NCBI GenBank assembly: GCA_910585435.1
Contig: CAJUEJ010000001.1
Coordinates: 1 to 64,000 of the forward strand
Direction of reading: 5' to 3'
From: an uncultured Hungatella sp.
Lineage (GTDB): Bacteria > Bacillota > Clostridia > Lachnospirales > Lachnospiraceae
DNA: 64,000 nucleotides
A model generated the notes under the pieces. The model did no database searches. It worked only from the letters and a program-made list of their open reading frames with translations, and had not been told where the DNA came from. Positions 1-8,772 of this stretch are shown here, one piece after another. The first letter of the stretch is position 1. Each line of letters opens with the position of its first letter. The translations under genes were made by a program, and so were the position numbers.

Positions 1-467
1 CACAGCTCCCCGATTTTGAAGCTCCTGTCATTATGACCTATTCTCTTGAAAGCACTATTGCGGAAAAGTTTGACGCTATCCTGCAACGATTTGAACTGAC
101 AGGCAGAATGAAGGACTTTTACGATATTTACTACCTTGCGAGAACTTTTGATTTTGACGGAGCGAAATTGCAGACAGCAATAACCAGAACATTGGAACGG
201 CGAGGCACGCCCTACGAAAAGCACAGTTTCAAGCGTCTTCTCACACTTGCCGAGGATGTGGATATGCAGAAGCGGTGGAAATATTTCTTGAAAGCCATAA
301 AAGACGATAGGCTTGAGTTTTCAGTGGTCATTGAGGAGATACAGAAATTCCTTGAGCCTGTATTTGATGTAATTGTGAATGAGGATGAGTTGCAGGGAGA
401 ATGGGAAAGCAATATTAGCAGATGGTCACTTCTGGGTGGAGGTATTGACCATGGCAAAAGCAATTAA
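1..467 (+). CDS. AbiEii/AbiGii-type nucleotidyltransferase, C-terminal part
   Basis: The reading frame is already open at the left edge (first full codon at base 3), so only the C-terminal ~155 residues are in the window; the ATG at 33 is internal. The segment contains KDFYDIYYLAR, typical of the C-terminal half of the nucleotidyltransferase toxin family (AbiEii/AbiGii, DUF1814), followed by a helical region ending in HGKSN. Proteins of this family act in the cytoplasm as the toxin half of AbiE-type abortive-infection or toxin-antitoxin pairs, with an upstream AbiEi partner that would lie outside the window. The catalytic nucleotidyltransferase core is not visible here. Family assignment is from recognition of the C-terminal motif; function in this host is inferred. 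Confidence 0.7.
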   Translation, partial: QLPDFEAPVIMTYSLESTIAEKFDAILQRFELTGRMKDFYDIYYLARTFDFDGAKLQTAITRTLERRGTPYEKHSFKRLLTLAEDVDMQKRWKYFLKAIKDDRLEFSVVIEEIQKFLEPVFDVIVNEDELQGEWESNISRWSLLGGGIDHGKSN

Positions 468-537
468 TGATGCAACGCTAAATAAAGCTGGTGACAATGC
501 AAAAATTGCAAATTATTTGGAACAAAATTGTCAGTAA
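451..537 (+). pseudogene. 28-codon stub of a gene overlapping the AbiEii-type gene
   Basis: An ATG at 451 lies nine bases after a good ribosome binding site (TGGAGG) and overlaps the last codons of the preceding gene in another frame, the arrangement expected of a translationally coupled third gene. The frame reads MAKAINDATLNKAGDN and stops at a TAA at 535-537 after only 28 residues. I do not recognise the product. The strong start and early end suggest the 5' end of a gene cut off by the insertion that brought in the downstream recombinase. It could also be a genuine tiny gene. Confidence 0.35.
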
Positions 538-594
538 GACAGGCACTCCTGGCATACAGTAGAAGAAAAGAAGGATCTGCCGGGGGATGCCTGA

Positions 595-753
595 ATGCCA
601 GATATAGTACAAAAAGGTGCAAAAGAGAAAGCGTGTGAGGAGCTGGCGGAATTTCGAATGATAGTGAAAAGGGGTATATACAAAGAGCTGTATCAAAGAC
701 ATATGCTGACAGCCAGCCAGCTAAATGAACTTTTAAATCGAATCCGGCTATAG
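595..753 (+). CDS. small SHOCT-like protein next to the recombinase
   Basis: A 52-codon frame from ATG 595 to TAG 751-753 reads MPDIVQKGAKEKACEELAEF and continues through the segment YKELYQRHMLTASQLNELL. That second half resembles the short C-terminal SHOCT-type helix pair (an aliphatic-rich helix, a turn, then a T-x-x-Q/E-x-x-x-L helix) found in small proteins beside Firmicute recombinases. The upstream ribosome binding site is weak (GGGGG about ten bases away) and a stop codon directly precedes the ATG. It ends 16 bases before the recombinase start, so the two are probably co-transcribed. Role unknown; no catalytic motif is visible. Confidence 0.45.
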   Translation: MPDIVQKGAKEKACEELAEFRMIVKRGIYKELYQRHMLTASQLNELLNRIRL

Positions 754-769
754 AAAAAGGCGGCAAGGG

Positions 770-2548
770 ATGACGAAAAAGGTAAAGGTGGCCGCTTACT
801 GCCGGGTCTCTACAGATAAAGAAGATCAAAGCAATTCTCTTATAAGCCAGAGAAACTATTTTGCGGAGTACATAGATGCCCGGGATGACTGGAGTTTAAG
901 AAAAATCTATTATGACGAAGGAATAAGCGGAACCCAGACAAAGAAAAGAGCGGGTTTTACCTCTATGATCGAGGATGCATACCATGGAAAAATAGACCTT
1001 ATCCTTACTAAGGAAGTCAGCCGATTTGCAAGAAATACGGTGGACACACTGTTTTATACAAGGAAATTAAAAGAGGCGGGCGTGGGTGTTATTTTTACCA
1101 TCGACAATATCGATACCAGAGATTCGGACGGGGAGCTTCGGCTTACTATCATGGCAAGTATTGCCCAGGAGGAAAGCAGGAAGACTTCGGAGCGGGTCAA
1201 GTGGGGGCAGAGGCGACGGATGGAGCAGGGGGTGGTGTTTGGCCGTGATTTGCTGGGGTATAAGGTGGAACACGGAAGGCTGACGGTCAACGAGGAGGAG
1301 GCTGCCACAGTCCGGGCTATTTTTCACAAATACACCAATGAAGGAAAGGGAACCCATGTGATAGCCAGGGAACTCTCGGAGGAAGGGATGCGGCCCAGGA
1401 GAGTGAAGCTGTGGTCAAATGTGGTTATTCTACGGGTTTTGAGAAATGAAAAATATGTAGGAGATTTATGCCAGAAAAAGACAATCACCCCGGATTATCT
1501 GACTCATGCCAGAAAAAATAATACGGGGGAGGAGGAGATGGTCTGTCTGAAAGACCATCACGAACCTATCATAGACCGGGAGCTTTGGGAGAGAACCCAG
1601 AAGGAGCTGGAAAAAAGGGGAGGGGACAGAGACGGGAAAGAAAAATACAGGAACAGGTATTGGTGCAGCGGTAAGCTAATCTGCGGCGTGTGTGGGAAGT
1701 CCTATGTAAGCAGATGCAAGTGCTTAAAAAGCGGCAGGCGGTATCTGGGCTGGCGGTGCTGCAGCGTATCGAACCATAGTGTGCTGAACCAAAATGAATC
1801 AGGCAGCAGCATGGATAAAACGAATGACGGCGGATATCAGAAAGAGCAGCAGCATAGAGAACAGGGACAAAAAGAACAGCAGCACGAGGAACAACAACCC
1901 AAAGAACAGCAGCCCAAAGAACAGCAACCCAAAGAACAGCAGCCAAGAGAACAGCAACAAAAAGAACGGCAGCCGAGAGGCTGCAAAAATTTACAGATAA
2001 ACAACGAAACACTACTTACCGCTGTGAAATTCTGCATCAGCCGAATCCAGGGAGACCCCCATACGCTGGAAGAGGAGATTATGCAGGAAATCAAAGAAAT
2101 AAAAGCTTTTTCTGCCAATAAGACTAATGTCCAAAAGCTCCAAAGAGAGATAGACCGTATCCACAGTAAACGAAAAAAAGCCATTGATCTGGTTTTGGAG
2201 GGAGTAATCACAAAGGAAGAGTTAAAGGAGCAAAACTTGTGGTATGAAGAGGAGCTGGATGCCCTGAACCGAAAGCTCAGACAGGCTCGGGAGGAAACAG
2301 AGATTTGCGAAAGACAGACGGAGGAGATGGAAGAGTACAGGAAGGTTATTGATGAAATCATACACTTTCAGACAGGAAATGAATCCTGGTGCGGAGAGGT
2401 TTTGGAGAAGATTTGTATTTATCCGGATCATATTCTGGATATCCGGCTGAAAGGTATTCCCTTTGAGTTCCATCTAAAATTCAGAACCCAGGGAAGAGGG
2501 GACAGATTTCACACGGAAATAGCGGAAATGTCCGTGAGGAGCGTATGA
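770..2548 (+). CDS. large serine recombinase with an expanded zinc-ribbon loop
   Basis: This 592-residue protein is a site-specific DNA recombinase of the large serine family that integrates or excises mobile DNA. An N-terminal resolvase domain (about residues 5-150) carries AAYCRVSTD with the catalytic serine, then the recombinase domain (about 165-300) and a zinc ribbon starting CGVCGKSY at about 305. A long C-terminal coiled coil spans about 430-540. Between the cysteines of WRCC (about 328) and GCKNLQ (about 405) lies an unusual run rich in Gln, Glu, Lys and Pro built from a repeated KEQQP unit. The start ATG follows AAGGCGGCAAGGG. The ribosome binding site and the small gene just upstream suggest one operon, and recombinases of this type usually sit at one end of their element. 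Confidence 0.92.
   Translation: MTKKVKVAAYCRVSTDKEDQSNSLISQRNYFAEYIDARDDWSLRKIYYDEGISGTQTKKRAGFTSMIEDAYHGKIDLILTKEVSRFARNTVDTLFYTRKLKEAGVGVIFTIDNIDTRDSDGELRLTIMASIAQEESRKTSERVKWGQRRRMEQGVVFGRDLLGYKVEHGRLTVNEEEAATVRAIFHKYTNEGKGTHVIARELSEEGMRPRRVKLWSNVVILRVLRNEKYVGDLCQKKTITPDYLTHARKNNTGEEEMVCLKDHHEPIIDRELWERTQKELEKRGGDRDGKEKYRNRYWCSGKLICGVCGKSYVSRCKCLKSGRRYLGWRCCSVSNHSVLNQNESGSSMDKTNDGGYQKEQQHREQGQKEQQHEEQQPKEQQPKEQQPKEQQPREQQQKERQPRGCKNLQINNETLLTAVKFCISRIQGDPHTLEEEIMQEIKEIKAFSANKTNVQKLQREIDRIHSKRKKAIDLVLEGVITKEELKEQNLWYEEELDALNRKLRQAREETEICERQTEEMEEYRKVIDEIIHFQTGNESWCGEVLEKICIYPDHILDIRLKGIPFEFHLKFRTQGRGDRFHTEIAEMSVRSV
1841..1977 (+). repeat. in-frame 15-bp tandem repeat inside the recombinase gene
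   Basis: The segment is a degenerate array of a 15-base unit (CCCAAAGAACAGCAG and variants), encoding KEQQP/REQQ repeats. The central three units at about 1907-1951 are nearly identical, while the flanks have diverged. The array sits between the third and fourth metal-ligand cysteines of the zinc ribbon, where related recombinases normally have a short loop. Unit length is a multiple of three, so slippage would change length without breaking the frame. Confidence 0.85.
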
Positions 2549-2837
2549 ATGAGGCTCTTACCCGTATTCTTGGCCTGAAAGCCCATATGGGCCTTCATAA
2601 AAAGGCAAAGGAAGAGATTGTTCCGGGGCCGGACTTATGGGTATCTATCATGCCGGCAAATCTTCGGTTACAGAATTTGCACAGGAACAGGATCTTGTCA
2701 GTACAGTCTATGATGTGGAGACAGGGCGTCCTGTGTTGGGCATGTCCAAAGGGGGAGGAGAGATCCTGTGGTATGTCCACGAGCTTCCGGTTATCGGAAT
2801 CAGTGTGAACTCAAGGAGGCTTTGCCTACAACATTGA
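2545..2837 (+). pseudogene. unrecognised short gene after the recombinase, probably frameshifted
   Basis: An ATG at 2545 overlaps the recombinase stop (ATGA) and has a good ribosome binding site (GAGGAG) six bases upstream, so translation is likely coupled. The frame reads MNEALTRILGLKAHMGLHKK up to PGPDL near 2637. From there the more protein-like text lies in the next frame (MGIYHAGKSSVTEFAQEQ, then YDVETGRPVLGMSKGG), ending at 2837. This switch suggests a single ancestral frame broken by an indel near 2635. I do not recognise the family. The gene faces, and slightly overlaps the end of, the AraC-type gene on the other strand. Confidence 0.3.
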
Positions 2838-4055
2838 GCGGGTAATACGAAATTGTAAGGGAGACTGGCCGGTGTACCGCTTAAAAACCCTGGTAAAATA
2901 GCTGGCATCATAAAAACCGCACTGTCCGCTGATTTCCTGAATGGAGTCTTCGGTTGACTCCAGCATCCACCGGGCATGGTCGACACGGGTCTTATTTAGA
3001 TAATCCGTAATGGGGATGTCAACCTCTTTTTTAAAGGCCGTTGACAGATACCCGTCGCTTACATGAAACATGACAGCTAATTTGTGCAGGGAAATATCCT
3101 GCTGATAGTTAAAATCAATATAATCTAATGATTTCCATACCGCCGTGCTGTAGTTTTGACGGGCATATTTTGTAACCAGCTTACAGTAGTCTATCACCAT
3201 ATCTGTGTAGGTCGCGTGTACAGGAAGGGGTTTTTGCTGCTCAAACAGGCGGCGGTATTTCACAAAGACTTCGTCTAAACGAAGTACATGTACGCCTGTT
3301 TCCAGGGCGGTCCGGCGCAGCAGGGTATTAAGTTCAATAGCGGCATACTGTGGCGCCAGACCAAAACTTTGATGATAGTTAATTAAAAAATTTATATATT
3401 TCATAGTGAGACGGGCAGCCTGATCGGTGTTGCCTTTTTTTACTGCATTTAACAGTTCTTCCTCTATTCCATAGCCTCCGGAAAGAGTCTTGCTGCGATA
3501 TTGCTCCGCACTTTCAGAGTTGTAAATAGTGGTTCTAAAATCCGGCATTTCTGATGGAAAATCATTGTAGGTGAGAAATTCCAGCGGTTTGTCTTTGCTG
3601 ATGAGTCTGCTGATAAGAAATATCTGCATATTGAACCATAGTTCACGCTGACGGATGGTGGGCACACGGCCTAATCCAAAGAGTAAGTCCTGACGGAATG
3701 TCTGAGGAATATGATACTTGGATATTAAGTGATGGATATCCTCCTCCGTGACAGCAGCATAATTGTACGGCCCCATTACTGCAAACTCATAAGGCGACGG
3801 TTCACTGCCAGTGTCTAAAGAAAATGACACATAATGGCTGCCAAAGGTATCTATGATGGAAAAAGCGTATCCGGGCCTGAGAGGGGTACTCAATGCATGA
3901 AGCATTGCCAGGTAATCATAATCCTGAAACAGATGCGTCCGTAGCCAAAAGTCCAGTTCAGGAAGATTTTCATAAGGCTTTTTAAACAACTGCAGCCGTA
4001 CATGAAACAACTGCAGCATATCGCGCAAGGTGTCCAGGGGATCCGGTGTATACAT
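2826..4055 (-). CDS. AraC-family transcriptional regulator
   Basis: A 409-residue cytoplasmic regulator. The C-terminal ~100 residues form the two helix-turn-helix motifs of the AraC/XylS family, with LHKLAVMFHVSDGYLSTAFK and, in the second, ISGQCGFYDASYFTRVFKRY. The N-terminal ~300 residues match no domain I can name and probably sense a ligand. The ATG at 4055 is preceded by AAGGAG at seven bases. It is transcribed divergently from the symporter and hydrolase genes starting at 4244, so it most likely activates that cluster in response to the transported substrate. The gene is intact. Confidence 0.88.
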   Translation of the reverse strand: MYTPDPLDTLRDMLQLFHVRLQLFKKPYENLPELDFWLRTHLFQDYDYLAMLHALSTPLRPGYAFSIIDTFGSHYVSFSLDTGSEPSPYEFAVMGPYNYAAVTEEDIHHLISKYHIPQTFRQDLLFGLGRVPTIRQRELWFNMQIFLISRLISKDKPLEFLTYNDFPSEMPDFRTTIYNSESAEQYRSKTLSGGYGIEEELLNAVKKGNTDQAARLTMKYINFLINYHQSFGLAPQYAAIELNTLLRRTALETGVHVLRLDEVFVKYRRLFEQQKPLPVHATYTDMVIDYCKLVTKYARQNYSTAVWKSLDYIDFNYQQDISLHKLAVMFHVSDGYLSTAFKKEVDIPITDYLNKTRVDHARWMLESTEDSIQEISGQCGFYDASYFTRVFKRYTGQSPLQFRITRSML

Positions 4056-4176
4056 AGAGTTTCTCCTTCAGCGTGGGTGTTGATTTTGTACAAATTTAAT
4101 TTCATGTATCAGATTAATAAAAATTGTACAAAAAACCATGAAAAAAATCAATGAAAAATCCATTTTATCTCGTTAA

Positions 4177-4190
4177 AATATAGCTATATT
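4177..4190. promoter_or_regulatory. 14-bp perfect palindrome in the divergent control region
   Basis: AATATAGCTATATT is a perfect dyad in the 188-base gap between the AraC gene and the symporter gene. It lies about 54 bases upstream of the symporter start codon, where an operator or the AT-rich core of a promoter would be expected. Use as a regulator site is inference from position and symmetry; AraC proteins often bind direct rather than inverted repeats. Confidence 0.3.
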
Positions 4191-4243
4191 GATGAGCGCA
4201 CATCAGAGCAAGAAAAAATGGATGAAAGATGGAAGGAGTTACC

Positions 4244-5713
4244 ATGAACAATCAACAGATTCATAAGGCGAAACTATGGCAGCTGCCGTTATATGCCTGC
4301 AACCAGATTGGTATTAATATGTATGTATTTTTTATGGGGTTTGTTTCGTACTATCTCAATGGTTTTATCGGCGTGGCAGTTGTGCTGGCTACTTCGTTTG
4401 TTACCATTATGCGCATTTGGGATGCCTTTACGGATCCGGTAGGCGGTCATGTTCTGGATAAGCTGGAGACAAAGTTTGGCAAATTCCGCCCTTTTATGGT
4501 TGTGGGGAATCTGGGCATGATGGTTACCAGCTATATTCTGCTTCATGTTTCCCACAGCCTGCCGGAAATGGCCCGATTCCCGTTTTTTATTGTGATTTAT
4601 ATGATTTACGTTGTTTTCATGACCATGCAGAATACGGTGGGACGTGCCGGCCTCGCAGCTATGACAAATGACCCCAATCAGAGAGCGGTTTATGGTGTGA
4701 TGGAGGCAGTATTCATCACGTTGCTGTACACCGTAATGCCTGCTTATTTCTATGGAACTCTGGTGGGACAAAATCAAGGATTTACCATCGGATTTTTTCA
4801 TGCAGGATGGCGTCTTATAGCTCCAATCAGTTTTGTGGCTACTCTGATTGCAGCTGCCGGTATTGCTCCGGCTGACAAACCTGGGACCTTTATTAAGAAT
4901 GACAGTCAGATAGTCAAATTTACCCTGAAAAAGTATTGGGATGTGTTGAAAAACAACCGTGCCATGCAGATGCTGGTAGTATCTGCCAGTACGGATAAGC
5001 TGGCAACACAGGTACAGAGCAATGCCACAGTCAGCGTTATGATCTACGGCATTATCTGTGGAAATCTGGCGGTCAGCGGTGCTTTAGCTGCATATACCAG
5101 CATTCCCAACATATTGTTTGTTATTTTTGGCGTAGGGATTATTGCGGCTAAATTGGGACAGAACCGTGCCATGGTGGTTTCCTCCATAGGAGGGCTGGTT
5201 ACCTGTACCTTGCTGGTACTCCTGTTTTATCTGGGAGATCCAACGACTCTGGCATTTCCTGGTTTTGCCGGATTTGGCGGATGGACGTTCTTTTCTCTGG
5301 CTTACCTGGCGCTGTATATTGCAATGAAGGGATTTGCCGCGATATCTACCGGTGTCATTACTCCGATGATTGCAGACGTAACGGACTACGAGGTATGCCG
5401 TACCGGAAACTTTGTTCCCGGCCTGATTGGAACGGTCTTCAGCTTTGTAGATAAATTTGTTTCTTCATTTGGCGCTACCGTGGTAGGTTTGCTGTGTGCT
5501 GTGATTGGATTTACGGAAACGCTGCCCAACGAGGCTACGCCATTGACGCCTGCGTTAAAACATATGGGTATTTTCTGCATGTTCGGCATTGTGATGATTG
5601 GTCTTATCTGTAATCTGGCAGCTATGAAATTTTATCCTCTGACCCGTAAAAAGATGGAAGAAATTGAAGCGGAAATTGCCAGGATTAAGGCTGAAAAAGG
5701 AATTTCCGGTTAG
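4244..5713 (+). CDS. GPH-family sugar/glycoside:cation symporter (MFS_2)
   Basis: A 489-residue, twelve-helix membrane transporter of the glycoside-pentoside-hexuronide:cation symporter family. The family signature is seen as WDAFTDPVGGHVLDK near residues 55-75 with KFGKFRPF just after it, and the late motif MIADVTDYEVCRTG near 380. These carriers import sugars or glycosides with sodium or protons. The frame opens at 4229, but that ATG contains the AAGGAG ribosome binding site, so the ATG at 4244 is the likely start. The C-terminus is a charged helix. It is first in the cluster controlled by the divergent AraC gene, followed by three hydrolase genes, two of them broken. Substrate unknown; the downstream esterases suggest an acylated or aryl glycoside. 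Confidence 0.88.
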   Translation: MNNQQIHKAKLWQLPLYACNQIGINMYVFFMGFVSYYLNGFIGVAVVLATSFVTIMRIWDAFTDPVGGHVLDKLETKFGKFRPFMVVGNLGMMVTSYILLHVSHSLPEMARFPFFIVIYMIYVVFMTMQNTVGRAGLAAMTNDPNQRAVYGVMEAVFITLLYTVMPAYFYGTLVGQNQGFTIGFFHAGWRLIAPISFVATLIAAAGIAPADKPGTFIKNDSQIVKFTLKKYWDVLKNNRAMQMLVVSASTDKLATQVQSNATVSVMIYGIICGNLAVSGALAAYTSIPNILFVIFGVGIIAAKLGQNRAMVVSSIGGLVTCTLLVLLFYLGDPTTLAFPGFAGFGGWTFFSLAYLALYIAMKGFAAISTGVITPMIADVTDYEVCRTGNFVPGLIGTVFSFVDKFVSSFGATVVGLLCAVIGFTETLPNEATPLTPALKHMGIFCMFGIVMIGLICNLAAMKFYPLTRKKMEEIEAEIARIKAEKGISG

Positions 5714-5724
5714 GAGGGATTGGG

Positions 5725-6840
5725 ATGGCAGTGAGAGAGGATTCGGTCAGTTTGCACCGTATGATGAAATTGGAGATGGAACTGGAACATCTGCCAATGG
5801 ATGTGGGGCTCCGGTTCTGGTCTATCTTCACGGCGGTGCATTTCTGGGGGGAAGCGCCCCAGGAGAAATGCTTTGACGGCAGCGCTCTTGCGGCCCAGGG
5901 GATGGTAGTGGTGACAGTGAATTTCCGTCTGGGCATATTTGGTTATGCCGCTTTCCCTGAATTAGAAGCACGGGACGGTCATGCAGGAAATTATGGAATG
6001 TATGACGCCTATGCAGCCTTGGAATGGGTACAGAAGCATATCGCAGATTTTGGCGGTGATCCTGCCAATGTGACCCTTATGGGGCAGAGCGCCGGGGCTC
6101 GTATGGTACAGCTTTTGTGTCTGAGTCCAAAGGTCAAAGGTTTTGTACATCGTGCGGTGATGTGCAGCGGCGGAGGGCAGGTCAGGCTGTTTGGAAGGCA
6201 GAGGAAGACACAGGAGGTATATCCGCTGTGGGAAAATGTAAGAAAGGTCAGTAATGCTTCCGGTTTTGCGCAGCTGGAGTCTATGCCTGCCCCACAGCTT
6301 TATGCCGCTTTCGCATATTGTATTAGGCAGGATTTTGGTTTGATGCAGGCAGCCTGCTGTCCCACAGCAGATGGTTTTCTTCTTCCGCTGCCTATTGAGG
6401 AGGCTGTACCTGGCAGGAAGTGGCTGGATATTCCATATATGATTGGCAGCACCGGCCAGGATCTGATGGCCGGAGATTTGTGTATGGCAGCCCAGAATTG
6501 GCTGTGTCAGGAAGAACAGCCCTGCTATCGTTATCATTTTTCCCGCAGGCTGCCTGGCGATGGGGCAGGAGCATTCCATAGTGCTGACCTGTGGTATTGG
6601 TTCGGTTCATGGAAGAACAGCTGGAGGCCTTTTACTGACTGGGACAGAGAATTAAGCATTGCTATGGTGCGTTATCTTACGGCATTTATGGCAAAGGGAA
6701 GCCCTGAACTGAAAGACCTGCCGGCGTGGCCGGCAACAGGACTTTTGCAGAATTCGGAAATGCTCTGCCTGGGCGAGAAGGACATCCGTATGGAAACCGT
6801 AAACCTGGCGCAATTTCCGGAGGAAGGAGGACTGCAATGA
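5725..6840 (+). pseudogene. type B carboxylesterase, N-terminally truncated and frameshifted
   Basis: The frame from 5725 encodes a carboxylesterase type B body: VNFRLGIFGYAAF, the nucleophile elbow LMGQSAGARM with its catalytic serine, and a normal C-terminus. The oxyanion-hole segment VLVYLHGGAFLGG lies upstream in another frame (5706-5873), which stops at TGA 5874-5876; removing one T from the run at 5872-5874 would rejoin the frames as EMLDGSAL. The first ~70 residues of the family, including the EDCLYLN region, are absent and the residual N-terminus runs directly out of the end of the symporter gene. It is therefore an inactivated gene with a 5' deletion plus a single-base insertion. Its stop overlaps the next start by ATGA. 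Confidence 0.8.
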
Positions 6841-7757
6841 AAAAGACAGATATCCATGTCCATTGTGCACCGGCCCGAATGGAGCTTTCTTTCGGCAATC
6901 CCATGGACCCGGAAAGCCATTATGTCTGTGGTCCGGCAGAACTGCTGGAAACCATGGAAACACATGAAATTGGCCAGGCGATTCTGATGAGTGGAGGTGA
7001 GGCGCCGGATAACGGTACATTCGGACTTGGCGCTGTCAATGAAGACTGTCGCAGAATTTCCAGGTCTTACCCGGACAGGCTGGCCTGGATGTGTAATCTT
7101 GACCCGGTTTCTCCTGAAACAGTTTTGGAGAGAATGGAGAAATACAAGGCCTGGGGGGCTGTAGGGGTAGGAGAGGTGACTTTTAACCAGTGGATGGACC
7201 ATGCATTCCTGTATGAATTATTCGGCGCGGCACAGAAGCTGGGATTGCCGGTAATCTGCCATATGAGTCCGGAACCAGGCATAGAATACGGCGTATGCGA
7301 CCGGGCCGGACTTCCTCTTCTTGAGTAGACGCTGCAGCAGTTTCCTGATTTAAAGTTCCTGGGACACAGCCAGGTGTTCTGGATGGAAATCTCCGGGGAC
7401 TGTCCCCAGACCCCTCCTGCCGCCCGGAAGGGGTATGGGAAGGGCCTGGTGGCGCCGGGAGGTACGCTGGAGCGTTTATTTTCCACGTATCCTAATCTGT
7501 ATGGCGATCTGTCGGCGTTTAGTGCTTACTGTGCCATTACCCGCGACTCAGATTATGGCCTGGCATTTTTAGAGCGTTTTCAGGATCAGCTTCTTTTTGC
7601 TACTGACATGACAAATCAGCGCAATGTACCGCCTCTGGGGGCATTTTTGGATGCTAGAGCAGCAGATGGCAGATTAGGCTCTGATGCCTATGAGAAAATA
7701 TGTTTTGGAAATGCCAGAAGGTTATTTGGCATAGGACAGGAAAAGGGAGGTTTCTGA
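6837..7757 (+). pseudogene. amidohydrolase-family gene with in-frame TAG
   Basis: The gene starts at ATG 6837 with GGAGGA just upstream and reads KKTDIHVHCAP, where the HxH pair at residues 7 and 9 is the metal-binding start of the amidohydrolase_2 (TIM-barrel) family. After 163 codons a TAG (7326-7328) interrupts LLPLLE-stop-TLQQFPDLKF; the same frame then continues for 142 codons through GHSQVFW and FATDM to a TGA at 7755-7757. No length change is needed, so a single point mutation from GAG, CAG or AAG explains it. The family performs hydrolysis or decarboxylation of small acids. A fully active product would need suppression of TAG. It lies between two esterase genes in a catabolic cluster. 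Confidence 0.8.
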
Positions 7758-7758
7758 T

Positions 7759-8559
7759 ATGAATCCTGAAATTGAATTTCGTCAAAAATATAAACCAGAC
7801 TATACAGGTATGACCTTAACGGAATTGCCGTTCTGCGAGATAGAAAATTACAGCAAAGTCAGGCAGATCTACAAGCTGGATTTCATCACGCAGGCAAATC
7901 AGGATACCGGATTGAAGCCGGTAATCTTTTTCATCCATGGAGGCGGTTTTATCCAGCCTTGTGACAAGCGTCAGGCATATATAAGCATGTTTGCCAGAAT
8001 ACTGACAGCAGCCGGATATGCTGTGGTGGCGCCGGATTACCCTGTATTTGATGACGGGGCTCAGATGGCTGAAGCTGGCGGAGAGACAGCCTGCTACGCA
8101 AAATCCGGTGAAGCAATTCATTATGCCTGCCGGTTTATCAAGGAACACGCTGAGGAATTAGGCCTGGATTCGGATAAGACTGCCATTATAGGCGGCAGTG
8201 CGGGAGGAATGGCGGCTTTTTATGCCATTGCAAATTATACGGATTCATACCGTGCCTTTATCAACCTGTGGGGAGCGCCTGAACAGGTACCGAAGCTGGC
8301 CGGTTTTCCTCCTACCCTCTCTGTCCATGGAAATGCGGATGAACTGGTAGCTTATGAGCGTGAGTACTCCGTGCAGGAAGAGCTGTCACGATATGGGATT
8401 GAACATTATCTTATTACACTTGATGGCAGCGGCCATACGCCGTTAAACAGAATGGATGAGTATATGCCGCAGATAATGAAGCTGCTGAACAAGGTTTTAG
8501 GAATCAGGGCAGATTGTGGATGCGGTAAAAAAGATAAAGCGGGGTATGTGAGGATATAA
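7759..8559 (+). CDS. alpha/beta-hydrolase fold esterase
   Basis: A 266-residue cytoplasmic serine hydrolase. HGGGF at about residue 59 is the oxyanion-hole motif of the hormone-sensitive-lipase-like esterases, and GGSAGG at about 145 holds the nucleophile serine; NADELV (about 193) and DGSGHTPL (about 220) supply the likely acid and histidine. No signal peptide is seen. It begins one base after the amidohydrolase stop and is the last gene of the cluster. The C-terminus carries a short Cys/Lys tail (DCGCGKKDK). It is the only intact hydrolase in the cluster. The physiological ester is unknown. Confidence 0.85.
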   Translation: MNPEIEFRQKYKPDYTGMTLTELPFCEIENYSKVRQIYKLDFITQANQDTGLKPVIFFIHGGGFIQPCDKRQAYISMFARILTAAGYAVVAPDYPVFDDGAQMAEAGGETACYAKSGEAIHYACRFIKEHAEELGLDSDKTAIIGGSAGGMAAFYAIANYTDSYRAFINLWGAPEQVPKLAGFPPTLSVHGNADELVAYEREYSVQEELSRYGIEHYLITLDGSGHTPLNRMDEYMPQIMKLLNKVLGIRADCGCGKKDKAGYVRI

Positions 8560-8595
8560 GTAATTGAAATGAGAGGCTTTCTATTGAACGTATAA

Positions 8596-8637
8596 GGGGA
8601 AGTATTCTGCGGTTTTTGCGGGATACTTCCCTTTTTG
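8596..8637 (+). terminator. Rho-independent terminator of the esterase cluster
   Basis: The arms GGGAAGTAT (8597-8605) and ATACTTCCC (8623-8631) form a nine-base stem followed directly by TTTTT. It lies 37 bases after the esterase stop. Confidence 0.85.
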
Positions 8638-8772
8638 TAAACCAATTCCCATAAAAACAAGTGAAAAAGAAAGCTTGATTGTGCATTTTGGTGGTTTAGA
8701 GGATATTTTGATGGTTCCTTATATTGGAAATCCACAACAGAAAAGATAAGATAAAGAAAGATAGCCGGAGGC

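Noticed and set aside
1569..2361. Long minus-strand frames opposite the recombinase, rich in Cys/Ser or Val/Ala repeats
   Set aside because: They are the antisense reading of the KEQQP tandem repeat and have no ribosome binding site.
2549..2825. Minus-strand 92-residue frame at 2708-2986
   Set aside because: Overlaps the end of the AraC gene in another frame; no motif or ribosome binding site.
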